Positions 19,993 to 31,266 are shown, counted from the first letter of the stretch. The stretch: DNA of 64,000 nucleotides from Symsagittifera roscoffensis (GCF_963678635.1 NC_087069.1:4759472-4823471), one strand, 5' to 3'. Notes: generated by a model from the sequence alone, not told the origin. Made by a program: numbers and translations.

Positions 19993-22900
19993 TCAAGCCA
20001 CGATCCCGTCCTTGTTCAGATATAATCTCCCCTCCTTCTGCATGAAGTATTGTCTCAGGATCCTATAGCTGTCTTCTTCCAGGTCACCTTTGTCAGGTGC
20101 ACCGTTTTCTATCCACCTTTTTAGGTTGCTTGTCATGCGATCATTTCTCTGCGCCCTTAGAAGGTCCGAGAGTCTGTATCTCGCCTTCAAGTACGTCTTC
20201 ATGACTCTCATCTGACTGTTCAGCTCGTTGGGCTGATGTGTGTCTTCTTCCATCTTAACGCACCAAATCTTCGCCAACGGTTGTGTTTCTTGTTGAAACG
20301 GCTGAAGATCAGTCCTGACTACCTCTTTCTGCGGCAACAGGCTTATCGAACGTTTCGATACCGCTATCGTTTCTAAGTCATCCGCTGCGTTGTCAAAGAC
20401 TCTTTCGCTTGATATTAGGTAGCGATCACTGTCAGGATCCTGGTACACCTCTCTGTCCAGGTTTCTCGCCCCAGTTTCCACTAGTAGCGTGTGTATCGCC
20501 AGTTCTGACAGTTCTGATCCCGAGGTCGAATCCCTGTCTGAATAGGTGTTCATTCTCGAGCTTTCTGTCTTATCATCCGTCGAAGGTGTTGTGCTGGAGT
20601 CTGTACGCTCCTTCAGATCATGTCCGTATTTCCTTCGCATCCATCTGAACTCCCCGTACAAAACTTTGTTCTCTAGGTCCTGTTTCTCATCAGGAATTTT
20701 CTCGTCTATCTCGGACTCCCCGGACAAATTCACTTGTCCCGGGTGTTGATCTTGTGATTGCTGGTTTTTCTCCTCATCCTTCTCCCCGGACAAATAGTCT
20801 TGCAGCCGATTTTGTTCTACCTCTTCACCCTCTTTTTCCCGGTCTACAAAGGTGACGGTTTTCTTTCGCTTGCTGCTCCCCTGTTCTTTCCGTCCGTAAG
20901 AAGTACTGGTTAAAATCTTTTGGGGTATTGAGGATACTAGTTGCTGAACTATTGTCCTACAATCCCTCTTGTTCTCTTCGTGCTGTTGTCTGGACGGCAT
21001 GATCTTCACTTTCTTACTGACTGTTAGCGATGCCACTGCTGCTGTCCACTCGGGGTCATCTCTGGTCACTTCTCTTTCTAACAATCCACCCAGCATCCGC
21101 ATTACTTGTGGAGTGACTTGCACCGTTTTATCCAATAATGAGAGGCTGTTTATATTCATGCGAGAGAGTTCTTGCTGGACCAGGTTCGAGCGCAGCAACA
21201 AACCTAAGGGGACTGGATCCTCCTTGGACAGGATCTTTATCTCAGCTGCTTTCTCTACAGGTAACTCAGGATGCCCTGGAATTGGATGTCCAGACTTATC
21301 CAACCATCTCGTTAAGGGAAGCGCTTCATAAGTTTCTTTGTCCAGAAACGAGAATCCCTCCTTTACTTCCGCCTGATTGGCCTGCTTCTGCTCCAATCTT
21401 TCATAGAACTCAGTTTTCTTGCTGAGACTGTCAGCATTCTGATGTTTATCACGCATCCTATGTTCGATTATCATATGGTAGCCGTCCAATCTGACTATCC
21501 ATCTACCAATATAACTCTGATCCATCGAGTAGGTCTTCAACCAGGATAACGCTCTGTTGTCCACGCGTAACTTGAAGGGAGCGCTCCCCAAGTATGCACG
21601 GTACTTTTCCACGAAGGTGACTACTGCAAACATTTCTGCTTTCGGTGCGCCATATTTCATCTCTGTGTCACTCAAGACCTTGCTGCCGTATGCAATGGGA
21701 CGGAGGACTGTTCTTCCGTTCCATTCTTGCTCTTGATGCAATATTCCTGAGATGGCCACCACCGATGCGTCTGTGTCAAGAACATACATGCCCTTTTCTG
21801 TAGGCATGCCTAGCACTGGCGCTTCGCACAGTTCCCGCTTTATGTTCTCGAAAGCAACTTGTGCTTCATCGTTCCATTCGAACTTCTTCCCTTTGTTGCG
21901 CATCAGCTTCTGCATCGGATACACTTTGTCCGCATATCCCTTAATGAATTCTCGGTAGTAATTGGCAAACCCTAGGAAGCTCATGAGCTGTGTGTCCGTT
22001 CTAGGAGTTTTCCATGTCAGCACAGCCTCTACTGCTTCTGGATCTGGCCTCACACCATGCCGGTCCACCATTCTTCCCAGGTACTTGATCGAATCCCTAA
22101 GGATTTCACATTTCGATGGTTTGCATTTCAAGCCTGCTCTTTTCATACATCCGAAGACCTCATCGAGTCGATCAATGTGATCCTCCAGGGTTGGTGTCGC
22201 TATGACTACGTCGTCCACGTAGCACATCAAGAGATTCCCGTACTTTTTGGTCACTCCTGTCAAAGCCTGAGCCATCAGCCTTTGAAAGGTTGCTGTTGCA
22301 TTGCACAAGCCGAAGGGCATCCTCTTCCACTGGTACAACCCCAATTCGCACGCGAATCCTGTTTTCTCCCTGTCCTTCTTTCGCAGAGGAACCTGCCAGA
22401 AGGCAGAACCCAAGTCCAATGTGGTGAAGAACTTTGCATCACCAAGTTTGGATAGGCTCTCGTCTATTCGCGGTATCGGGTACGCATCTTTAATCGTTAC
22501 CGCGTTCAAGTAACGAAAGTCGCAACAAAATCTAAGCTGCCCCCCTTTCTTTTTCGCCATTACTACTCCGCAAGCCCATGGTGATTTCGAGGGTTCTATC
22601 ATGTCGTATTCAAGCAACATTTCTATTTCCGCTCGGCACGCTTCCGATTTATGTGGCGTCATTCGCCTTGCGCCTTCCCTATGGGGAACGGCACCCTCTT
22701 CTAGTTCGATTTCGTGTTCGACGAAATTACAGCAACCGATGTCCGCCTTATGTTTTGAAAATACTTCGGCGTTCCGATCTAGGAGGTCCCGCAATTTTTC
22801 AAAATCTCCCTCACCTATTTTTCCTTTTAAATGTTCTATTTCTGGCAAAACCGGTTTGTCAGAATCTAGTTCATATGACGAGGGGCGTTCCGGAAAATTC

Positions 22901-25900
22901 GAGCAGCTTGATAAGCCGTCGTCCGTTTCGGATTTCATTGAAAACAATTTACGAATAGATTTTAATTCATCAATCCTCTTTAAAATTTTATCTTTATTGG
23001 CATGATAAGGACAGTCTTTCACACTATATTTCTTCAAGTTTTGTGTCTCTTCATAGTCGGTCCTCATCGGCAATGCGTAACCAAGCTTCTTTCCACGCTG
23101 GATTGAAACCGTGGTGTCCAGTGTGTTCAACAACACACTGACACACAGTCCGTTTCGCGTTACCGAGAAGCTCCGGCCTAAAATCACCGAACTCTGACTA
23201 TTTGGATTCGGTACTAAGCAAACATGTTTGCTATCACTTAACGAATTTAAATTTCTCATTCTAAAAATTGCTACTACAGCTTGTCCTGGTTGTAACTTTA
23301 CTTTTCTATCCAAAAAAACTGGTACCTTATTTTCATCTGTTATTATCCTATTAATTGGTCTCTTAACATACTTTCGGTCCGGGTTTCTAATCCGTATTAG
23401 ACCGTTGTTTAGGTCAATCATCACGTCAAAGTTCCTGACAAAATCTCTGCCCAAGATGAATTGGTCGGCGTCGTCCAGATTCTCTACCACCAGGAAGCTC
23501 ATCCAAAGGTTCCGTCCTCCCATGTGAAGGACCGTCACCGGTGTTCTTCCGGCTACGTAGATAGCTCCTCGATTTGCAGCGGCTAGTCGGAGATTCGTAG
23601 GAATCAGATCTTCCCGCGTGAAGCCCATTCTCTCCCAGGTTTTTATCGGCATCACGCTCACCACCGCGCCTGTGTCCAGAAGCCCTGTGACTCCGATTTT
23701 TGTTCCGTTGGTGTCAAGCAGGTGTGCTGTCACATCTGCTTCATATCCAATATGTACCGCGTCTTGTTCCATCATGGCGTCATGGCCTATCCTGCGGACT
23801 TTGAGTTCCTCTTCACCCAAATAGATCTGCCCCATTTGGTCATCATCTGTTGTTATGTAAGTCCTGGTGTAGATGCTGATTCCATCCACGTTCAGCATTA
23901 TTTGATACGGCCCATAGACCTCCAAGTAGCGTCCATGAAGTTTCTTCATGCGAGGGCCACCCGTCGTTAGTAGTGCTCGCACAGCTCTCGACTCAGTGCG
24001 TGGCTCCACCTGCCTCAGATAATCTGCATATGTGTCCAAATGCATTAAAGTGAACTCTGATGGTTCACTCAAATTTCTTATTACCTGGTGTCCAGCCACT
24101 GAGATTATCGACTGTATCTTCTTTCCTTGCGGCGCCATGCCGAACCTCTTACCGGAGATCACTTTAAGTTTCATATCTAAACTGCTTGGTGTTTTCGTCT
24201 CCTCGAACTCCGTTGCTTCGAAGGTATTCAGTTGCTCCTGATGCTTTTCATTTTCCAGTTCAAGTTTCACTTTTTGTTCGATTTCTTTCGTCACCAGTTC
24301 CTGTTGTACTCTATTTAGAGCATCCTTTGCGGCTGCCTTGTAATTGATCTTGAAGTCATCGGCCGCAGTTGCTGGTTCCGGTTCACATGCTTCTCCTGTT
24401 ACCGCTTGCATTTTCTTTGCCGCCAGCTCTTGAGGTTTGTCCTTCCTGCGTGCCTCTGCTTCGTTTAAAAGTCGAGCCTTGCTCGCTTTCACTCCTGATA
24501 AAGCTTCTTCATGCCTTGGATGCTTGATGTCTGCCACTGCATCCCAGAATTGTGGACAGTCTGATTTAAAATGACCTTCCAAGTTGCAAAAGAAACACCT
24601 CGGGCCGAATTTTGCAATTACTCCTCTCATGAAATCCTCATGTTCCAACTCTGACGCATCTTCGTCCTCGAGGCTAAAGCCTATTGCTTTCATGCCTTGT
24701 TTATAAGCTGGGCATGCTGACACATGATGGTCTGTTGAACTACAATTAGCACAAGAGCGTCTCTTGTCCATATCGTCCCTCGGTTTGTACCAATTGTTCC
24801 CTTGGTTCGCTGGTCCGTTGTTAAAATTGCCATAATTGTTCTTGTAATATCCAGATCTCGAAGGAGGTTTCAGCAATAGATACTCTTTCGATTTGAGTCT
24901 CAACTCCTCCGGTGTTGGCGCATTAGTTGATAGTGGTGTGTAATGCGTTGCTAGCATCGTACGAAGTTCATCGTTTTTCACACCATCGATGAATTTTGAG
25001 GCTACGACCAGGTTCATCCTTCGATTTGACTCATCCGGTTGGCTGCGTCTTCTCAGCATTTCCAAATCATCGAGAAACTTGTCTATAGTTTCATCTTCCC
25101 GCTGCCTCCGTTTCTCGAAGCGCATCATCGCCTGGTGCCCCTGCACCCCTGATCCGAAACGGTTCAATAAGATTTCGAAGATTTTTTCAGCAGTGTCACG
25201 TTGATACTGTTTCTTGGCCATGACACAGTTCAGGGCTGTCCCTTCTAAGTTGCTGGTGAGCGCGCTGCATTCCTGTCTCTCAGACAAGTCTTCTTCCTCG
25301 AAATGCAGCTTCATTACCTCTATCCAGGTATCAATACAGCCATCAGATTCGTCTTTGTAGCATCTTGGTTTCTTAAAGACTCTTCTGGACTTTTCACTGC
25401 GTTCATTGGTTCTAGATAACCTCGTCAGGAATGTCTCCAAAGACCTGTTCAGGGGTTCAAATGCTGTGGCCATTGCCGTAGCATCCCTTGAGTGTCCCGC
25501 CTGAGTGTCCTCACACCTTGTCGAAGGCTCTGTGTGCGGTACATCCCTACAATCCGAATCACCATGAGCGTTTCCCGCTTGGCCCATGTGACTCCTCCTC
25601 GGGCTTGTATGCCCCATGTTGCCAGAATCGCTTCTCCCGGTCGCATGTGTGCTTTGCGTTGGTCGTTCGTTCGAGGTTTGTCTGTTCCCCGTTGAACTTG
25701 CTCTACTGTTCGGGCCCCATGCTGTATTACCTCTTGTGGCATAGCCTGATGAACTGCCCCTGCCTCTAGTGGATCCATTTGTCTTCCTCCTTTGATGTTC
25801 ATTGAAGTTCACCCTCGGTTCCCTGCTGGGACCTCCCGAGTTCGGCTCTCCTTCTTTTGGTCCACTCTTGCTGCTTAGTAGCCCGTCCAACCTATCCATG

Positions 25901-27153
25901 ATAGCCTGCGTTCGCCTCTCCATCATCGCGTCTATCTTTGTGTCAAGAGACCCAAGAGACTGCTCTTGCTGAATTCTTAACTTCTCCATGTCGGCTCTTA
26001 AGCGTAACTCCCTCTGTTCCGCCTCTCTTGTCATTCGCGACAAGTTCCTCGTCATATGTTCGTCTGTTCTTTCTTTCAAGCGTTTTTCGCTTCTGTCAAC
26101 TTCTTGTCTGTTGCGGTTTATTTCTTCCCGCAGACTTTCTCTTTCAATGTGAACTGCTCTTTCCAGTTCACTCATCCTTATCGACATCTGTTCATTTTGT
26201 TCTCCTAAACTGCCCACTATGTTGTTTAAGGCTTCCTCTAGTGCCGCCCCGTTATCCATGAGTGGCGTCACATGTGGTGGTGTAACTCTGTCGGTCCCAG
26301 GTAGCTTCGTGCTGGTAGAGATCCGGGCCTTGACTCTCTGTCTTGACGTTTTATCATTATCTATTTCAGGATCCGCTAACGCGTTGCCTAGCCCTCCGGT
26401 TCTACTCTCTCCAGTTTGTGGCTCTGAACTTGTCCTAATCGCGAAGTCTTTTGACTGGCCTGGTGTGTTTGCCTCTTTGCTTATCGTCGTCACTACACCA
26501 AATTTATCCATAGTTCTAGTCTCTCTTCCGACGTGTGTCACACTCTCATGGATCGAACTATTGAGGCTGACTTGAGATCCAAAGTCCCCTTGCTCCTCTT
26601 CATCCTCTTCCTCCTGGGACTCCCCATCGTTTCCTGCTCCTCCTCCCATGCTGAATGGAAAGATATTTCCGAAGGTGTTCTTCATTCTTTCTGAGAATGA
26701 TGATGACGTTGTTTGTTTCCCCATTCCGCCTGCCATCATAGTGTTGTCTGTCGGAGATCTTCTAGTCGCCGTTACTTCAGTTGAGATGTCGGACAGTTCC
26801 GACATCTCCTCGCGATCCAATGTCCCGGTGGAAGTGGCGAAATCATGGCCTTGTTCTACCGGAGTAGACTCACTCGCCAGCCTTCTGCCTCTCCCTTCCA
26901 GTCCATTTACTCCCTGGTTGTCGTTCATGGTATGGTCCGTATTGACCTCCACTTCTAACAGTTCTCTTCGCTCTTCTGAGGTCTTTTGACTTCTCGTTTC
27001 AACCATTCTGCCTGAAACCGTCCCCTCTTTATCGGACCGGGTTCGCTTGATCCAATCCACAAAAGGATCGGTCATCGTTCTTCTTTGCTTTTCAGGTATG
27101 AATTTCCTAGAGCTATTACCTCGTTTTGGTATCCTTGACTTGTCTAAACTCAT
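19993..27153 (-). CDS. Gag-protease-reverse transcriptase-RNase H polyprotein of element B
   Basis: It starts with ATG at 27153 and has 2,386 codons to TGA at 19993-19995. In order: a polar N-terminus, a coiled coil (residues about 300-430), an Arg/Gly/Ser-rich stretch, a capsid-like region (about 590-740), and two CCHC zinc knuckles (Cys801 and Cys853 first). An aspartic protease follows with the DTG motif at Asp1160, then reverse transcriptase with YVDD at 1645-1648, and RNase H beginning near DTDAS (Asp1793). A polar region of about 450 residues reaches the stop. Gag and Pol are in one frame, so no frameshift separates them. Integrase lies past the TGA in the same frame. The order PR-RT-RH-IN is that of Ty3/gypsy elements. 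The product copies element RNA to DNA in particles. Confidence 0.95.
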   Translation of the reverse strand: MSLDKSRIPKRGNSSRKFIPEKQRRTMTDPFVDWIKRTRSDKEGTVSGRMVETRSQKTSEERRELLEVEVNTDHTMNDNQGVNGLEGRGRRLASESTPVEQGHDFATSTGTLDREEMSELSDISTEVTATRRSPTDNTMMAGGMGKQTTSSSFSERMKNTFGNIFPFSMGGGAGNDGESQEEEDEEEQGDFGSQVSLNSSIHESVTHVGRETRTMDKFGVVTTISKEANTPGQSKDFAIRTSSEPQTGESRTGGLGNALADPEIDNDKTSRQRVKARISTSTKLPGTDRVTPPHVTPLMDNGAALEEALNNIVGSLGEQNEQMSIRMSELERAVHIERESLREEINRNRQEVDRSEKRLKERTDEHMTRNLSRMTREAEQRELRLRADMEKLRIQQEQSLGSLDTKIDAMMERRTQAIMDRLDGLLSSKSGPKEGEPNSGGPSREPRVNFNEHQRRKTNGSTRGRGSSSGYATRGNTAWGPNSRASSTGNRQTSNERPTQSTHATGRSDSGNMGHTSPRRSHMGQAGNAHGDSDCRDVPHTEPSTRCEDTQAGHSRDATAMATAFEPLNRSLETFLTRLSRTNERSEKSRRVFKKPRCYKDESDGCIDTWIEVMKLHFEEEDLSERQECSALTSNLEGTALNCVMAKKQYQRDTAEKIFEILLNRFGSGVQGHQAMMRFEKRRQREDETIDKFLDDLEMLRRRSQPDESNRRMNLVVASKFIDGVKNDELRTMLATHYTPLSTNAPTPEELRLKSKEYLLLKPPSRSGYYKNNYGNFNNGPANQGNNWYKPRDDMDKRRSCANCSSTDHHVSACPAYKQGMKAIGFSLEDEDASELEHEDFMRGVIAKFGPRCFFCNLEGHFKSDCPQFWDAVADIKHPRHEEALSGVKASKARLLNEAEARRKDKPQELAAKKMQAVTGEACEPEPATAADDFKINYKAAAKDALNRVQQELVTKEIEQKVKLELENEKHQEQLNTFEATEFEETKTPSSLDMKLKVISGKRFGMAPQGKKIQSIISVAGHQVIRNLSEPSEFTLMHLDTYADYLRQVEPRTESRAVRALLTTGGPRMKKLHGRYLEVYGPYQIMLNVDGISIYTRTYITTDDDQMGQIYLGEEELKVRRIGHDAMMEQDAVHIGYEADVTAHLLDTNGTKIGVTGLLDTGAVVSVMPIKTWERMGFTREDLIPTNLRLAAANRGAIYVAGRTPVTVLHMGGRNLWMSFLVVENLDDADQFILGRDFVRNFDVMIDLNNGLIRIRNPDRKYVKRPINRIITDENKVPVFLDRKVKLQPGQAVVAIFRMRNLNSLSDSKHVCLVPNPNSQSSVILGRSFSVTRNGLCVSVLLNTLDTTVSIQRGKKLGYALPMRTDYEETQNLKKYSVKDCPYHANKDKILKRIDELKSIRKLFSMKSETDDGLSSCSNFPERPSSYELDSDKPVLPEIEHLKGKIGEGDFEKLRDLLDRNAEVFSKHKADIGCCNFVEHEIELEEGAVPHREGARRMTPHKSEACRAEIEMLLEYDMIEPSKSPWACGVVMAKKKGGQLRFCCDFRYLNAVTIKDAYPIPRIDESLSKLGDAKFFTTLDLGSAFWQVPLRKKDREKTGFACELGLYQWKRMPFGLCNATATFQRLMAQALTGVTKKYGNLLMCYVDDVVIATPTLEDHIDRLDEVFGCMKRAGLKCKPSKCEILRDSIKYLGRMVDRHGVRPDPEAVEAVLTWKTPRTDTQLMSFLGFANYYREFIKGYADKVYPMQKLMRNKGKKFEWNDEAQVAFENIKRELCEAPVLGMPTEKGMYVLDTDASVVAISGILHQEQEWNGRTVLRPIAYGSKVLSDTEMKYGAPKAEMFAVVTFVEKYRAYLGSAPFKLRVDNRALSWLKTYSMDQSYIGRWIVRLDGYHMIIEHRMRDKHQNADSLSKKTEFYERLEQKQANQAEVKEGFSFLDKETYEALPLTRWLDKSGHPIPGHPELPVEKAAEIKILSKEDPVPLGLLLRSNLVQQELSRMNINSLSLLDKTVQVTPQVMRMLGGLLEREVTRDDPEWTAAVASLTVSKKVKIMPSRQQHEENKRDCRTIVQQLVSSIPQKILTSTSYGRKEQGSSKRKKTVTFVDREKEGEEVEQNRLQDYLSGEKDEEKNQQSQDQHPGQVNLSGESEIDEKIPDEKQDLENKVLYGEFRWMRRKYGHDLKERTDSSTTPSTDDKTESSRMNTYSDRDSTSGSELSELAIHTLLVETGARNLDREVYQDPDSDRYLISSERVFDNAADDLETIAVSKRSISLLPQKEVVRTDLQPFQQETQPLAKIWCVKMEEDTHQPNELNSQMRVMKTYLKARYRLSDLLRAQRNDRMTSNLKRWIENGAPDKGDLEEDSYRILRQYFMQKEGRLYLNKDGIVA

Positions 27154-30042
27154 TCTTTATTTGTCACTTTCCTATGCCTACTCTTGACTCAATTGCTAGA
27201 GACCTTATAGTTTTATTAACAATAATAATGACACAACACAATAAATTTCACCAGATTCTATTAAATAGTGACCACGAATCCCTGTATGTTGTCAGAGTAC
27301 AGTTTGTATAAAATTTATTCACAATGGCCGATTATCGGTCCAAAGATCTGGAAATTAGCACAATATGATGTTATCAGTCAATTTAAAAGATAGTGTACTC
27401 ACTACCCAATCAAGCACAGTTTAGGTTGATTTAAAATCAAAAAACAAAAAAAATATATATTGACACAATATGAATGTATATATAAAAAAAACGTATGTGT
27501 CTTGTACTCTTAATTGGTCGCAGTACAATAGTCGAACCTGTCTTTTAAAGAAAAAGCTTTCCCTGCTTGGTGCTGCACCAAACAGACAAAACTTTGAAGG
27601 CAGTTATTTTCTCAAGTGGGCGTCTATTGCACCCACCGAGTATTGTGTTACCTATCTGCCTTCGGACTGCCCGAGCTAGACCTACTAAAGTCCTCAGGGC
27701 AGTCACTTTTCCCAAAAACGTATTATGTCCAATCCACACCAATGAACCACGTTCTCTTTAATTTAGACTTAGTGTCGCGAATATCCGAGTTTGGACTTGT
27801 TTTGTATTAGTCTTGTTCTTATCGAAAGGCAAGTTACCAGCGCAGTCACTGATACCTAGCCTGTGTATTAATAACTTAATACTTCTCACTTTTTAGTCTT
27901 TCTTTCGTTCACCTAAGTCCTTAATAAAATAATACCCCTCCGGATTGGCACAAATAGGACCCTTCCGGATTTGTCAGAATCTAGACCCCTCCGGAATTGG
28001 ATCCCTCTTGAAAAAACTTCGACCCCTCCGGATTGGGAGCCCTCCGATTTTGTAAAAGTAGCTTTTAGGAGATTTCCTTTTTTCAACCTATACCCCTCCG
28101 AATACGTTCTCCGATGCAATTATGCTGTTTTAATTAACTGGGAAGGGTATAGGGTCCTTTCCTAGACCCCTCCGGATTGAAGTTAAGCCTCTTATTTGAC
28201 AATTCACACTAACGGTGAAGGGTCTTGTCACTGGCCTAACTTTGGCTCGGTTAAGCTTTTGCGGTGACTTTAGCCCTCCCTCTACGTCTAGAATGGCCTA
28301 AAGTTACTTTACTCAACCGCTATTACCTTTTGGTAAGGGTATCAGGGCTTTTCAGAAAAATTTGTAAAACGTGAAGGGTGTACCCCTCCGGATTTGTGTA
28401 ATTTGCTAAAAACAATCTCAAAAAATTTTCTCTCTCGCTTTTCCAAAAAATTTCTGATCCTATTAGTAAGCTCAGCTAATTTCTGATCTATTGGTACCAA
28501 GATCAACTCGATATGCTCTGTAGTTCCAAAGTTATTAACCAAAACGTCTTTTTTCCAAATTCAAAAAATTTTCTCTCTTATAGGTTCCGCCTAACTTTTT
28601 CCGCAAATCTGGTCCTTTCGACCTAAAAATTATTGATCCGAGCTCAGAAGGCCTATACTCTTCTAGTTCAATGCAAAAGACCCGATCTAAAACGCTATTG
28701 TAGAAAAATTTTGCGAAAAACTATGCTACTTGGACCCCTCCGGATTGATGAATCCACTAAATCAAACACGTTATGTTCGATTTCTCTGCAACCCGGAAGG
28801 CTTTCGGGTAGCGGATTTTAAGACTTGTAGATTCACTAGTGGACGTTGTCCGAACAACTATTTTTACTGTCCTACCTCAAAAATTTCAAAAAATTTTCTA
28901 AATTTTTAGTGTTTCTTACTATCAAAAATTGGGAAAATTTGGTTTTTGGTACCAAACTAGTTCCAACCACTTCCGAACTAAAGTTAACCGGTTCTACTTG
29001 TTACAGTAGTGCAGTTACGATGTAACACACTAACTTAGCGCTTTTTTCCGTTTCAAAAAATATCGATATCTCAAAAATCGCGACTTGTGGGGGGATCAAA
29101 ATATCGCAATTTTGACCCTAAAAACCGGTCAGTTCTCGTTGTTTTTGTCTGAAAATCGATATAAGACTATTAATATAGGCTATATAAGTAATAATATTAG
29201 GAATACTATACCCCTCCGGGTTTGTTTAATCTCCGAATTAAGGTGCTTAACTCGGATATTCGCAGTTCGGTGAAGGGTCACTACAGTGCAGCACTGTCGA
29301 GCCCCCCACAGATTGCTATCCTACTTTTTGTACCAAAAGGGATACAAAACTTGTTAACGATACCCAACAGTCGATTGTAGTTGTCGTTGAGCCTCTTCCT
29401 GTTGTTCCCTGTACTGCTTGCCGGATCGGTCTTCACCCCGGACCCTTCCGAATTGAGCGCAAATCAGCTGACCCTTCCGGATTGGGCGCAATTTATCATT
29501 AACGTGCTTAAATGCTCAAATAACCCTACAGTACAAGCCCCACAAACGGGCTACAAAAATGATCTTAACGATCCTGACTGATATAAATGCCTGTAACAAC
29601 AATATATCTATCAACAACAAACGGGGGGGTTGAATCACATCTTGTCTGGGGGGATGATTTCTACTGATTTTTTACTTTTTTACTGTTTTTGGTTTTTTCG
29701 GTTATTTTTTATGTTTTTTGTTTTTCTTGGATACTATACTATTTTTTGTTTGGTTTTGCTTATATCTTTAAGTGTTTTTGGTCACAAACCACTCAGGGGA
29801 TGAGGGGTTCGCGATTCCCCCCACCCTTCCTGGTTCGTGAATTTTCGGTCTTAACTAGGTTAAAAAACTATTCACGGCAATCCGGAAGGCTTCCGCGTTC
29901 CGAACTACCCTTCCGCCCCGGCGGTTTAGGCCTAATAAGGGCGTTAATGTGAGCATCCGCTCGGCGCGGAATGCTCGTTAACGGTTCTGCCGGTCATGAT
30001 GTTAAAAAAGAATAACACCCAGGAGCGCCATAAAAACATACA
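27154..30042 (-). other. Leader of element B with a repeated CCGGA-centred motif
   Basis: Between the 5' LTR and the gag start lie about 2.9 kb without a credible gene. At least ten copies of a motif close to ACCCCTCCGGATTG are scattered at about 27932, 27958, 27983, 28021, 28091, 28165, 28381, 28733, 29211, 29438 and 29470. Further copies in inverted or degenerate form occur at about 28795 and 29878. The LTR carries related copies. The spacing is irregular, so this is not a tandem repeat. It could be a protein-binding or RNA-packaging array; nothing in the sequence decides this. Confidence 0.75.
30018..30030 (-). promoter_or_regulatory. Primer-binding site of element B
   Basis: In sense orientation it reads TGGCGCTCCTGGG, beginning 12 nt inside the 5' LTR. 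It is identical to the site of element A. The offset from the LTR is larger than the few bases usual in this group. Confidence 0.65.
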
Positions 30043-30963
30043 TGTAACATTCGCCCGGAAGATACATATCGACGGATAACAAAACTAAGTCTTAAGACGA
30101 CTGGCTAGCGTCTAAACAGAGCTTTGCATGTTTTTCACCGTCTCTACCAAGCCAGTACTTTTCGGTGGTCTTTCTTACATCAGGCTGACAAAAACGTTAC
30201 TGTTCTCCGGCTTCGACCAGAACGCTCAAATTAACTGAATTACATGCAAAAATAGTGAGCTCATGGCTGGGTCTCAGTATCCCCAGACCACGAGGTCACT
30301 CCTAAAAACAGGGCTACTACTTATTATATTACTATTGTTTTTGTTCAGCAGATAAAAATCATCATCTCCATCGAAGATGGATCAACCCTTTCCCCCCTAC
30401 TTCTAGCTCCTCATTCTTGTCAAAACGAATTAAGATCTTAATTAAATTCAAGTCAGGACATGACGGATGCTAAAATTCAATATAAGTTCATAAAAGTCCA
30501 CGTCCCGAGACCCTTCCGGATTCTTGAATCCGGTGAATCAAGCTTCTTAATATCCAGTTCACAATAACTCGGAAGGCTGGGTTTTACCCTTCACCGTTGC
30601 TCGCAACGGCCTTGCAACTATTGTAACAGCACAATAGTTGCAACTCGGAACGTCCTCTGCTGTTCGGCAGTTCGTTGTAGTTTTTTAGTCTCGATTTCGT
30701 ACTGTTCGTAATCGCAGATAAAAGTTGTTCTGTTTTTTCTTGCTCTTTCAGCTAAAAATGGCCGTTTCTGACGTTTCTCAGAAATATGACGTCATAATTC
30801 GAATTTTTAAAAATTAGAATTCCAGAATCTTCTAGCCTTCACCGTTTGGCTAATCGTTCAAACAACGTCCTTATCCGTTCTAAATCACCAATTCGGAAGG
30901 CTTGCTGCTAAAATACCGAATTCCGCAGAGACTGCATTTTGGCCATTCTGGTCGAATGTCACA
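30043..30963 (-). repeat. 5' LTR of element B (921 bp)
   Basis: A direct copy of 6455-7375 with one difference seen by eye. In the sense direction the LTR begins at 30963 (TGTGACATTCG) and ends at 30043 (GTTACA). It carries the same hairpins (30612-30643) and CRE palindrome (30787-30794) and should contain the promoter that transcribes toward gag. Confidence 0.95.
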
Positions 30964-31266
30964 CACTGTCCAATAAAAAGTAACTTAACGGATTGTTCCG
31001 ACCCTGTTTTTAACGGCGTTCGTGTATTTTGGGTATCTTGAGACCTAAGTATGGGGACGTTCTTATTTTCTAGAGTGGGGGGATATTTTGGTAGTAGCCT
31101 TTAAGCTGTAACGGGTTCTAGTCTCATGTCGCAAGCGAACCGAATTGGCTCCGACCGTTCTTGAGGTAGAAAAACACAAGAGATAGTGTCCCTGACTCTT
31201 GAGCCAATGGTTATAGGGCCTATTTTTCTTAAGCCTCATATGTGACCGAAGTAGGCGACTGTTACA
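30964..31266 (+). repeat. Older LTR (element C), right remnant
   Basis: It continues the inverted LTR interrupted at 6454. It is the diverged reverse complement of about 5042-5345 and ends in TGTTACA at 31266, the expected LTR terminus. No primer-binding site follows, so it is a solo LTR or a 3' LTR. Confidence 0.8.

Larger units (their letters stand above)
6455..30963 (-). mobile_element. Element B: complete 24.5-kb Ty3/gypsy LTR retrotransposon with two giant polyproteins
   Basis: It is bounded by two direct LTRs of 921 bp (6455-7375 and 30043-30963) that I found to differ at one position near the left end. All coding lies on the minus strand. The sense order is 5' LTR, primer-binding site (30030-30018), 2.9-kb leader, gag-PR-RT-RNase H (27153-19993), in-frame TGA, integrase plus macro-like domain (to 17551), a 0.4-kb gap, SGNH-hydrolase ORF (17147-13344), in-frame TGA, unknown ORF (to 8199), 0.8 kb non-coding, 3' LTR. 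The domain order protease-RT-RNase H-integrase places it in the Ty3/gypsy (Metaviridae) group. The flanks are contiguous parts of one older LTR. The trinucleotide CAC occurs on both sides (6452-6454 and 30964-30966) as a possible short target duplication. The LTR identity implies a recent insertion. Confidence 0.93.
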
